Source of the DNA: Acanthamoeba sp. SK_2022b
Taxonomy: Eukaryota; Discosea; Longamoebia; Acanthamoebidae
DNA: 32,707 bases
Reading direction: 5' to 3'
Assembly: GCA_027943245.1 (NCBI GenBank)
Contig: JANDJZ010000524.1
Location: 1 to 32,707, forward strand
The notes below the pieces were generated by a model. The model was given only the letters and a program-made list of their open reading frames with translations. It did not search any database and was not told the origin of the DNA. The position numbers and the translations under genes are program-made. Below, piece by piece: positions 19,875 through 30,162 of the stretch; position 1 is the first letter of the stretch; each line of letters opens with the position of its first letter.

Positions 19875-20923
19875 GGTCAAACGCTCACAGAAAGCAGCAC
19901 GCCGCCTGGACTCCCTAGGTAGTGATGCGCGTTTTGCTGTCCTGTGCCAGTCTCTTTTCCAGCTCGATGAAAGCTCTGTCGGCCCCCTCCCCCGTCAGCA
20001 TCGACCTGCGCGTTCGAGGTGAGGAGGAGGAGGGCCAATGAACCTGGTGGCGGCGTCCATGCCGTTCTCTTGGCCTTGCTCCCCCTCGTCGCCTGGCTCC
20101 TGCCCCTGCTGCTGCTGTGCCAAGTCCGTTTGGCTTGGCCGTCCCGATTCGCCTGCAGGCGTTGGGCGCCGCAGTCAGCTCTCCTTGGACATGAATGGGA
20201 GGGGAATGAATGGGAACGTGCCTGGTGGCTGCTGCTGATGCTCGAGCTCGTCGCTCTTTCCCTGCTGCAGGCGCCGCAGAGCCTGCCTGCGTCGTTCGTA
20301 GTCTTGGCACTGCTCCCCTGCACTCGGAGGGAGGGGGGGAGGGGGTAAGTGCCAACTCGCGGTGGTTGTGTTGGGTGAGAGAAAGGGTTTGTGAGGTTAC
20401 AATAGGTGATCCACACGCAATTGGCACAGCCCGAACCACAACACTCGCCCTCGACTGCAGTGGGTTGCCCGCATAGGGGCGGTGTCAGTGTGCACAAGCA
20501 GAGAGGGCAGAGAGAGAGAGAGAGAGGTTGAGAGGCGCCTCCAAACCGGGACGAGGAGGCGGAGTAAGGGGCGGGGCTGCAATGCCCTCTCCCTGCCCAA
20601 GCGAGACCAGGCGCCGCGTAGGAGCGCTCAAAGAAAAGGCAACCGTGCTGCGACAAGAGGGTGCCGACAGCCGCGATCCTGCAAGCGGAAGCTGCGAGCG
20701 CCACCGCCACCGCGCGACCATGTGGGTGCCCCCGTTTCTGCCTTGCGAGTTTGATTTTCTTGTTCCTTTTTCTTTGTGTTTCTTCTCACTGCCAAGGAAA
20801 AAACCGGGATTATGGGAGCGGGGGAGAAAAAGGCCTTTCTCTCCCTCGTAATCTCTGATTACGGACCGGCCCCGGCGACTGCATATCTTTGCCTCTCCGG
20901 ACTCGCATCCCATCAAAGAGAGA
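19875..20923. other. Intergenic region, LRR gene to eIF4G
   Basis: About 1.05 kb without a confident gene. A 56-bp exon-like segment at 19963-20018 has a good acceptor (TCTCTTTTCCAG) and donor (GAG|GTGAGG) and an open frame, so it could be a non-coding 5' exon of eIF4G or an alternative 3' exon of the LRR gene. A (GA)n run sits at about 20508-20527. Close to the eIF4G start is a 17-bp hairpin element (20847-20863). Confidence 0.5.
20847..20863. promoter_or_regulatory. Inverted repeat upstream of eIF4G
   Basis: CGTAATC, spacer TCT, GATTACG: 7-bp perfect arms, ending 60 bp before the eIF4G ATG. A palindrome AAAGGCCTTT lies just upstream near 20829. It could be a dimeric factor site or a 5'-UTR hairpin. 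Its role is inferred only from position and symmetry. Confidence 0.35.
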
Positions 20924-23900
20924 ATGGCCGAGCGCGAGCAGCACTTCGATTCTTCTTCTTCATCCCTCTCCGACGCATCACCAGACGCTGCGGTCACCTC
21001 GGGCGAGGGAGGTGCGGCAGCCGCTTCAGCCCTCTCAGAGGGGCAGAATAATGCTGCCGAGTCAAATGCTGCCCCTGAACACAAGCAGGCCAGCCGCTTG
21101 GGCGCGCTTAAGAGAGATGAGGGCTCATCTAGTAGCCCCTTCCTCACGCGATCCACCGGAGAAGGTCTGGGACATCTTGTCTCCTCGATGGAAGAAAATG
21201 AAGAGCGGCTCGGTGACGAGAACAGCAGCAGAAGCAAAGAGACACAGGAAGAGCGGCCTACCAGCCCCATCCCCACGCCTACCACCCCTCTGGAGGAGTC
21301 GGAGGAGGACCGAATCATTCTGGGACCGTCCACGCTCAACCCCGAAACAGGGAAGCGCGTCTACAGCCAGGACTTCCTTCTCCTCTTCCAGCAACTCCCC
21401 GTACGGCTCTCTCTCTCTCTCTCTCTTTAAGGCGTTCCTCTTTTTCTGCTTCATCAGCCAGGAGAAAACAAGATGTGTTTTGCTTGGTCAATTACTCAAA
21501 ACATTTTTCACCCCCCCCCCCCAAAATGTGCAGACGTGCCGCGAAAAGCCCGAGGGATTGTTGGAGATTGATGACATAATCCCAGGCTCTGGAAAGCCCA
21601 AGGCTCAGGGCGGGCGCCTCGACCGGGAACGTTCGGGGCCAGGAGGGTCAGGCCCTCGCGGCGCCAGGGGCGGAGCCGGTGGCTCCTCATGGGTACGCGT
21701 ACAAGCAGAGGCCGGGCTCTGGCTCGCTGACCCCCCTCCCCCTCACGCACAACTCACCTCCGTTTCGAACGCGGTCCCGCCTCGAGCAGAAGACAAGGAG
21801 CCAAGGAGGCGGGGGTCGGGGCGGCGGCAAGGGGCCTCTCCTTCAGGGCGGAGCCGCCGGAGGCCCCGGGGGGAAGGGGTGGCGGGAGAGTTCTGGGAGC
21901 GTGCCCACGGGCGGTTCCCTTTCCGCCGCCGCAACAGGTGTGCCTGCCCCTCCGTGTGAGAGGAGTCGCGGCCTTCTGATCTCCGCACTCTTGCGCGCGC
22001 GCGCGCACCGCGGCTCACACCTCATCTCACTGTCCTCCTCCTCCTCGCCATCATCGTGCGCGCAGATAACAAGAACGTGTGGCAACGGCCCAAGAAGGTG
22101 GAGGGGAGCGACAAGATATTCAAGGAGATCAATGGGTGCGCCAAGGGCTCCCTCCCAACCGCACCGTGCGCGTCGTATGCGTTGGCCGTGATACTGATAT
22201 CGCTCCACGCCTTGCTGGTGAATGTTGTCGTCATCGTCCATTCCTTGTTTGCTCGCTTGCTTGCTTGGGCGCAGCATCCTCAACAAGCTCACCCTCGAGA
22301 AGTTCCAGCCCCTGAGCGACCAGCTGATCGGCCTGCTGGGCCAGGTCTCCGACGTGAGCATGCTGGACCAGGTCATCAACCAGGTCGGTGCCCCCCCCCC
22401 CCAGCGTTTCGCCTCCGCTTGGGCCTCCCCTCCGTCGCGGCCCTCGAGAGAGAGAGTGTGTGTGTGGGGGGAGAGCTTTTCTGACGCGTCCGACAATCGT
22501 GCGCGGGGCACGGAGGACAGATCTTTGACAAGGCGCTCACGGAGCCCCAGTTCAGCAAGATGTACGCCGAGCTTTGCCTCAAGGTGCAGCCGGCCTGTCC
22601 CGAGTTCGAGGACAACGGCAAAAAGCAGAACTTCCGAAGGCTCCTCCTGAACCGGTGCCAAAAGGAGTTTGAGAAAAAGGTCGAGCTCTCCTCTCCTCTC
22701 CCCTGCTCCCGCGACCACACCTCCCTGGCGCACTCCCGATGGCTGACACTGATGATCACTGATGATTGGTTGCCCCCCCCCCTCCCCTCCCCCAAGCAGA
22801 CCCAGCTCGACGACGAGGCCGACAAGCTGCTGTCGCCCGAGGACAAGGAGCTGAAGGAGGCCAAGGCCAAAACCCGCATGTTCGGCAACATCATCTTCAT
22901 CGGCGAGCTTTTCAAGCTCAGGATGCTCACGGACAAGATCATGCACGGCTGCGTCATCGTCACCCTCCTACCCCCCGTCGGCCAGGGCCAGCCTTCACAC
23001 GAAGACCTGGAGGCCCTGTGCAAGCTCATGTCCACCGTGGGCAAGCAGCTCGACGCCAAGACCCGAGTACGCGCTCCCCTCCTCCTCCTCCTCCACCAGC
23101 AGCCTCAGCCTCGCACCCGTGTTGTTGTTGGTTGTTGGTTGTTGGTTGTTGTTGTTGATCGCTCGTCTCCTCGTGGCCAGGGCAAGCCCGACTCGCCGAT
23201 GGAGCAGTACTTCCGGCGGCTGGCTGAGATGGCCGACGACAAGAACCACCCCGCCCGCATCCGCTTCATGCTCACAGACCTCATCGAGATGCGTCAGAAT
23301 GGGTATCCACCCCCACCCACCCACCGCTGTTCCTGGCCTGTCGCCACAGTGTTGACCCCCGCTCACTTGTACCTCCCTCTCTCTTTGAACCTGGCCCGGG
23401 ACGCTCCAGTTGGGTGGGCGTGGGCGCGGATGACACACCCAAAACCATCGAGGAAGTGCACAAATCTCTGGCCAAGGAGGTAAGACGCGCGCACGCAATC
23501 CAATCCAACCCGAAAGCACGTGCGCACATTGGGGGGGGGGCAGTGGTGTAATGCCGTGCCTTCTTCGCCCTGCAGGAGGCAGCCCGTGTCGGAAGAGGCC
23601 CTGCGCCGGCTGCTGGCGCTCGTGGGCCAGCCGTCGCCCGCCCGGCTGCCAGCGCAGCTGCTCGCTCCACCCCAGCTCATGCGCCGGCCAGCGGTAAGGA
23701 GAATCCCCCCGCCCACAGACCTGTCTGGAGACTGGCCGCGGCGTAGGGAACCTCTGCTAACGGATACACCCACCACCACCACCACCACCACCACGGTGCT
23801 GCAGGCAGCGGTGCCGGTGCGAGCAACGCCAAGGGCAGCGCGGATGGGTGGGAGGTGGTGGGTGGGGGCAAGGGCACGCGAGGCGGCAAGTCGGGGCGAG

Positions 23901-24116
23901 GTGGCGCCTCCGCCCCCAGCGGCAAGGCCCCCGGGGACTGGGAGACTGTCGCCAACAACGCCAAGGGCCGAGGTGGCGGCCGAGGCGCCCGGGGCAGCGC
24001 GCGAGGGGCCGAAGCGCCGTCGGCTCGAGTACGGTTGCCTTTTCGTTTCGGGGTCGTGTGTGTTGTTGTTGTTTTTGCTGATCGTTTTCCGCCGCAATCA
24101 ACGGGACGTGTGTGTG

Positions 24117-24148
<32 letters not shown>

Positions 24149-24883
24149 TGTGTGTGTGTGTGTGTACGTGCGCCCTGCCAGGGTGGCGGGAGGGGTGCCT
24201 ACGCCAGCCAACGGGGAGGCGGTCGAGGCGCGACTTCGGCCGATCGCTCGCGAAAGGGCAAGGAGGCCGCAGAAGCCCTTCCGGTTAATCCCTTCTCTCT
24301 CCTCTCCGCCGACAGCGAAGGCGCCAAGGAGAAGGTGCCGTATTCGCCAGCGCAGCTGACACTGAGCGCATGCTGTTTGGGCCCGAGCGAGGACACGAAC
24401 GCCCATCGGATTGCGCGCGCGCAACTGACCGATTTCTGCTCGGGTTTCTTCAGGTGCCGACCGAGCAGGCGGACAGCAAGAGGAGCGCGCGGCCGGCAGG
24501 AGAAGCCTACGTCCCCTTTCACCGACGCCGCCAACCAGGTAACTCCTCACCCGATTGGGCCTTCTTGCTCCGCCGCGCCCTCGATTCGTTCGCTCCGTCC
24601 AACGCATGATCACCCTCAACGGAAACGAACACAGGGGACGACAAGGATCTCGCCAAGAAGGCTCCCGAGGTGGTGGCTGCCGCCCCCGCCCCCGCTCTTT
24701 CCGAGGAGAAGCTCAAGCGCCTCGACAACGATGCGGAGATGCTGCTGGAAGAGTACCTTCTCAGCTACGATGAGGCTGAGGCCGGGGAGTGCATCAAGGA
24801 GCTCAAGGCGCCCGAGTACCACTACAAGGTGGTGTCCAAGGTATTATATTCGCCATCTCCACCTTGCGCGGCGGTGGCTGGTC

Positions 24884-24972
<89 letters not shown>

Positions 24973-25672
24973 CTCACTGCCGCTACCACCAGGCTGTCGC
25001 CAAAGCCATCGAAAGGAAGGAGGAGCATCGCAAGTTGATCTCCAAGCTGCTCTTCCAGCTGCACACCGAGCAGAGCATCCTCTCAGCAGAGGCCATCGCC
25101 AGAGGGTACGTACACGTGGTTGCTTGCTGGTCGCGGCGGAGGAGGGTGCTTGGTCTGGCCTCAATCTTACATTTCTCTCTCTCTCTCTCTCTCTCTTTTT
25201 ACCAACCAATCCCCTCCCTTAGCTTCGCCGACGTCCTCCAGAACATCGAGGAGGTGGACATCGATTCCCCCAAAGCTTCGAGCTATCTCGGAAATCTCAT
25301 CGGCCAGGCCGTGCTCGATGAGATTTTGCCTCTGTCCTTCCTCAATTCTGGCCTCGACCATCTTATCGCCTCGGGCAAGGCCCTCAAAATCGCATCAGAG
25401 GCCTTCCGCATCATTGCCGACCGAACGGTACCCTTGTTTGCGCTTACGCTTACGCTTACGCTTCTCTCTCTCTCTCTCTCTCGAGAGAGAGGCTGTTTTT
25501 TTTCTACTCGCTCACCGTTTTCTACTCGCTGTTGCAGAACCCTGAGGAAATGGCGATCATGTGCAAGGAGTCTGGACTCGACTTTATGCAGTTTCTTTCC
25601 GAGGAAAACCGCAACCTCGACTATCTTCGTAAGTACCTCCGCGAACAGGTGCACTCACCCAACACGCAGTAG
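20924..25672 (+). CDS. Translation initiation factor eIF4G, 17 exons
   Basis: Exons: 20924-21400, 21534-21692, 21790-21937, 22066-22135, 22275-22383, 22521-22679, 22800-23066, 23181-23302, 23410-23479, 23576-23693, 23805-24028, 24182-24334, 24454-24538, 24635-24840, 24993-25105, 25223-25427, 25538-25672; 939 residues, all junctions in frame. It scaffolds cap-dependent initiation in the cytoplasm, bridging eIF4E, eIF4A and eIF3. After an acidic Ser-rich N-terminus, Y147-x4-L-L is the eIF4E-binding motif, followed by EKPEGL. MIF4G spans about 280-525 (GILNKLTLEKF, IFDKALTEPQFSKMYAELC, GNIIFIGELFKLRMLTDKI, RFMLTDLIEMRQNGW). Residues about 567-690 are a Gly/Arg RGG-type linker, likely RNA-binding. 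MA3 lies at about 730-860 (LLEEYLLSYDEAEAGECIKE). No C-terminal W2 domain is seen, as in plants. Exon 12-13 junctions in the low-complexity linker are the least certain. Confidence 0.92.
24107..24165. repeat. (GT)n/(GCGT)n microsatellite in eIF4G intron 11
   Basis: GTGTGT runs flank a CGTG core, inside the intron 24029-24181. Confidence 0.95.
24885..24972. repeat. (GT)n-(GA)n microsatellite in eIF4G intron 14
   Basis: A long TG run followed by an AG run fills most of the intron 24841-24992, only about 20 bp from the acceptor ACCACCAG. Confidence 0.95.
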
Positions 25673-26383
25673 ATCTCTTGCCCCCGCACTCACTTTATCC
25701 TTTTGATGAATACAGGTGAATGTGGACGTGGGCTTGTTTGCCCCCTCAAGCTAGATCCAAGTTTATGCAAGGGAATGGTTGGTCCAATCCGAACTCCCAA
25801 CCATGCACTGTGTTGTGATAAGCCAATTTTTTTTTCCTTGTCCTGGTGGGGAGCTGTCCATGCCTACGTTGCACTTGTCATCCACGTACTGCTACGCTGT
25901 TCTTGCACTCCATGTTGATGCGAGCACAAGCCGTGCTTCACCCCGGCACAAGCCATTGTTGGAGCCAAGCAGGAACATGGAGACATGTAGATGGAGGAGC
26001 GGATCTTAGATATAGGATAGCAACAAGTCCCGCGTGCCTTTGCTATGCTCACCCCTCGCACGGGTTGAGCTGGAGCTGGAGTAGCCCCAGTCGGTGCTCG
26101 ACAGGCGGACAGGCAATGCGCACTAGGATGACACCGCCACCTCACACCTACGCACACGCGAGTGGCAGCATCACGTTCACGTCGATGACGGGGAGTTCGA
26201 GCGACTCCAAGCGCGGCACCTCTTGGCCAAGAGAGGACATCTCCGGTTTATTCCACCTTCGTGGCCACGCGCGTGTAACATCATGGCTTGGGTAGCGGCG
26301 GCGATAAGTTGGCAGGTGTGGTGGGAATGCACACGCACATAGCTGTGTCCTTTCACACTGGATCCAGTCTCAGCATAAGAGCG
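25673..26383. other. Intergenic region between convergent eIF4G and MRS2 genes
   Basis: About 710 bp containing both 3' flanks. No coding potential, RNA gene or repeat was recognised. Open frames here are short and lack domain features. Confidence 0.5.
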
Positions 26384-28348
26384 CTACAGCATTTTCTTCA
26401 GACGAAAGTAGGTATAGATGGAGGCAAATGAAGCAGCCATGCTCAGGGTCAAGCCCCCTGTAGTGACCAAAAATGCTGACTCGGAGGTCTCCAGAAAGTT
26501 TTGCAGGTTCTGAATCGAGAGATTGTTAACAAAAAAAAGAGTACGGCCAGTAGGTGTTGGGGAGGGAGAACATACCATGCCAAAGACACCCGTCACAACA
26601 CCAGCACAAGCAGTTGAGAAGGTGCCCAGAGTGAGGAGCAAGTTCATTTTCATGATCTTGTTTCTCTGCGAGTCCAGTGTGAGCCTGAAATACTCTTCGG
26701 ACACATCAATGGATGATTGCAACTCAGCAACCTGAAATGAAGGTAATAGGATTAGTACACGCATTGCACCAAGGAAAGCTCTGGACCAGCAATCAACCTC
26801 ACTGAGGATATCATCCAGCTGTGCGACGTAGTTTTCCATTAGGATCTCTGCTTCCTCGTGCTGATCCGTACGGCGCCTATGTCCCGTTGCGGCCTGGCTT
26901 GGGCATGACATGTGGTCAAGTAATGGCAGGGGTTTAAAAAAAAAAAAAAAAAAAGAGCACTTGCAAGGAGAGTACCTGCACAGAGAGATACATTGCCGCT
27001 AGATCCTCGTCCGAGTCGAGCACCTGGTGGAGCGCGCCGCGGACCTACCACAAAAGAGCGTGCGCTTAAGTTCGTTGCAGTGGGCGGGGGGGGGGATACC
27101 AGAAGAGGAGGCCACACGCGCACCTCATGAACTCGCTTCTGAAACGAGTTGAGGACCTTGTTGTGATGAGAAAGGTCGGCAAGGAAGGGCAGATAATCAT
27201 CTTGGCCATTGGTCGCCTGTTCGAGACCGAACAGCAAGTGGTCGATCCTCGCCTTGAGCTCGCCGTAGCGCTCGTAGAGCGTGTCGCAGAGAACGGTCAG
27301 CACCGCTTCCACCACCCTGAATTCAAATCCTCCTCCGGCGTATGGGCCAACGTCGCGACTGTTCACGCCCCACGTGGCCAATAAAGACGTGAGCGTTGTC
27401 CCATCTCTTGATGAAGATGGCCATGTGGATGATGATGATGATGATGAGGAGGAGGAGGTGCGCACGCGAGCCGATACTGTAGAAAGGGGCAGAACTGCTG
27501 CAAGACGGTGTCACGCGCCGCCTCCGTGGTAAACAAGATCAGGCTGTCGTGCTTCACGATGGCTTTGAACGCTTCCAGGTTGATGAGAATGGCCCCGTCT
27601 CGCACCAGGAAGCATGCCAGCTGATTGGGAAAGGACACGTCCACTGCCCGCAGGTCCCGCTGTTTTGCGCGACACATTCCGCCCCATGTTTGGTTTAAGC
27701 CAACTCTCCCCACTCACCGTCCGATTAGACGACCGGAACGAGGGCAGAGTAGCGCTTCTCTACCTTTTGCACGCGCAGCTCGCGGGACAGATCGGCCTTG
27801 GTGAGAGAGACCTCCTGGAAGCTGCCGGTCTCGTCGACCATGATGGCGCGCACCAGGTTCGTGCGGTCCAGCTCCTCCTTTCCTCCGTAGTGCGGTACAG
27901 AAAGCGTCTCTGCTTCGTCATGCTCTCCGCCGACCTTCTCCTGCTCGACGTCCTGAGCAGCACTCACTGCACCACGGCCTGTGAGCCTAGCAGGTGCGGT
28001 AAAGTGGCACGGGGGAGAGAGACCAGGGGAGGTGTAATACGCGTACCTCCAGCAATTGCACGCGAGGCATGTGGCGGGCTCCACTTTCCTCGTAGCAACC
28101 CCCTCGTGGCAACGGCAGTAACACGATGCACTTGTAATGATCGGATCAACTCATAGTAAGCAAGATCGAGATCACCAAGAGGAAGCGGAATTGGGGCACA
28201 AGGCCGTTGGGGGTGGGGAGCTACGCGTTGATGGCGCTTGGCGAACGTGCACAGTGGCGCTGGCCAACGAGGCGCAGTGCGGACGGCTGTAGCGCAAACA
28301 AGTGGGCACCCTCCTCATCTTCCAGGAAGCCAGAACAAAAGCCACCAT
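26384..28348 (-). CDS. MRS2/CorA-type mitochondrial magnesium channel, 8 exons
   Basis: Exons on the minus strand, 5' to 3': 28348-28176, 27986-27734, 27659-27466, 27358-27124, 27044-26976, 26893-26798, 26731-26576, 26509-26384; 433 residues, or 423 from the second in-frame ATG at 28318. MRS2 forms a pentameric Mg2+ channel in the mitochondrial inner membrane. The Arg-rich, acid-free start after the second ATG (MRRVPTCLRYSRPHC) looks like a mitochondrial presequence. Family motifs: VPRDLRAVD, GAILINLEAFKAI, GFEFRVVEAVL, LDSDEDLAAMYLS, HEEAEILMENYVAQLDDIL and SQRNKIMKMN. TM1 runs into the signature GMN (residues 391-393), split by an intron between ATG and AAC. TM2 is followed by the basic end YFRLKKML. 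It converges with eIF4G and lies downstream of the TTM gene on the same strand. The first intron is chosen by frame and presequence logic and is the least certain part. Confidence 0.88.
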
Positions 28349-29242
28349 TTTCTTTTTCGGTTTTTTGTTCCTGATTGAGGAAAAGAAAAAAGATAACTGA
28401 CAAGAAACAGATATGTACCAAGTTTAGCAACGTGGGCAGCAGCAACTTTGCCTGCTGCTCCAAGGCTTCTTCCAAGGCTTCTCGTGCCCCTTGACATGGT
28501 ATGTAAAGTTCTCCTCACCAGCATGGTTATCCATTCTGCAATGCCCATATGACTACCTTTTTGTCTGGCACCCCTGCAGGGCATTCACCACAGGGTGCCA
28601 GAAGACTTGTCTGGCCACCATACTTAAAACGCACTGCAGGGGTGCAAGATGATACTTGTGTGGCACCACAGTGGCTGCCAGATGAAAGTCATCTGTCACC
28701 ACAGGGTGTCAGATGACATATGCAGCATCACAGTCATCACATGTCCCACAGCATCTACTTTTTGAGGCACTGCACAGATTGTAGGGACACACGTGGCTTG
28801 CTAGGCGCAGCAGCCAACTGGATCAACTTGTTGGGACTGAGCACTGCTTCCTGGGCCCATTGGAGATCCTAGTACCCATTGGTTGCTCCACTTTTGGCCT
28901 CAAGCTGCCTCCAATTATGCATGCACACCCATCCCTGCTGGAGCAGTGGCACCCTGACAGCATGCACGCCTGTCAGCAAGAGCTGGGGCGCCAGTGGGCG
29001 TCAAAGAAGTGGTTGACCTTCCAGTGCTCACCTTTATATATACCTGGTAAATGGTCGGTGTGATGCACAGAAATTTTATATTTAACCTCTCAAGTTCCAA
29101 ATTCTAAACTTACTCCCTCTCTCCCTCTCGAACGCGCGGGGGGACCATAGGGTGGGCGAATGTTATGAACCAAAAAAAGAGAGAGAGAGAATGTTATGTT
29201 TTATTTTCGTCCGTTGTGTGGCAGCTGCATGTGGCGCCTCTG
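28349..29242. other. Intergenic region between TTM and MRS2 genes
   Basis: About 0.9 kb. It holds the degenerate CACCACAG repeats at 28569-28730, a TTATATATA stretch near 29035, and otherwise nothing recognised. It should contain the 3' flank of the TTM gene and the MRS2 promoter. Confidence 0.5.
28569..28730. repeat. Degenerate CACCACAG repeats and an 11-bp inverted repeat
   Basis: CACCCCTGCAG (28569-28579) has an exact inverted match CTGCAGGGGTG (28634-28644). A unit resembling CACCACAGGGTGCCAGAAGA recurs as CACCACAGTGGCTGCCAGATGA and CACCACAGGGTGTCAGATGA. It may be a small non-autonomous element or a local duplication; no target duplication was identified. Confidence 0.45.
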
Positions 29243-29586
29243 TCACAACTTGGCGTGGACGAACGCGTGAAGGGCGTCATCGCCAGCGGTCGACGGCGAT
29301 GGTGTGGCGCCTCCTACAGACGGCAGAGAAGCAGTGGGCTTGGGGGAGGGCGGTCGGGGAGCTGGGGGAAACTGGTCGAGGTAGATCTCGATGTAGGACT
29401 TGGGGATGTAGGCTCCCACCAGGCCCAACTTCTCGCCCACCTGCTCCACCAGCTGCCGACTGCTCCCTTTGATCTGCACAAACGTTTGCGCTCCGAGTTC
29501 TGCACACGGCCACCACGTTCAGCCAAGCCAAGCCAAGCCAGATGATGTGAGCCACGAGCCGTGGTATTGCATGAACACACAGGTAA

Positions 29587-29626
<40 letters not shown>

Positions 29627-30093
29627 CAGCAAGTACTACCTTCGAGCGTGTCAAGAGTGACCGAGAGCTCCTCGTGGCCTCCCAAGACAATGGAACGTCT
29701 ATGGATGATGACGGCTATCGAGTAACCGAGCGCCATCAGACCACCCAAGATCTTGACGTTGACCTGCGCAGGTGGGAGAGATATAGGAGGCAAAAAACGT
29801 AAGTGACGTTCGACAGTGATCACGTGCTGACCAGGCGTTCGAGCGGGGGAGGGGTGAGACGGGGCGGGGGGGGGCTTGCCTGAAAGTCCATGGTCGGGGC
29901 GATTATGAACTCGTCCTCCTTGAGCGACTCAGAGAACTGGAGGGTGTAGGTGCCCCCATTGTTGCGCATGCGGATCCAATCCACTCCCGGTTGGTGCCTG
30001 CGCCTCGCCAAGAGACGCAACAACCGCGCACGCACACAAATGAACTAATGCTCTTGCAAGGACACAAGTTGGAGGCTGGATGAAGGGGGGAGT

Positions 30094-30162
<69 letters not shown>

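Noticed and set aside
19877..20710. Minus-strand frame of 277 residues in the intergenic region before eIF4G
   Set aside because: Low-complexity Ser/Arg/Ala composition, no recognisable domain or splice signals; it fits a stop-poor GC-rich region.
24290..24321. A 32-bp intron (GTTAAT to GACAG) in eIF4G exon 12
   Set aside because: It is too short for a normal intron, and removing it breaks the frame into the MA3 domain, whereas read-through keeps it.
25673..26383. tRNA or other RNA gene in the eIF4G-MRS2 intergenic region
   Set aside because: No cloverleaf arms, A/B boxes or terminator pattern were found by eye.
27964..28220. A coding exon in the frame LAYYELIRSLQVHRV upstream of MRS2
   Set aside because: The frame is open but has no start codon. 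Splicing 28176 to 27986 keeps frame and yields a presequence-like N-terminus, so this stretch is treated as intron 1.
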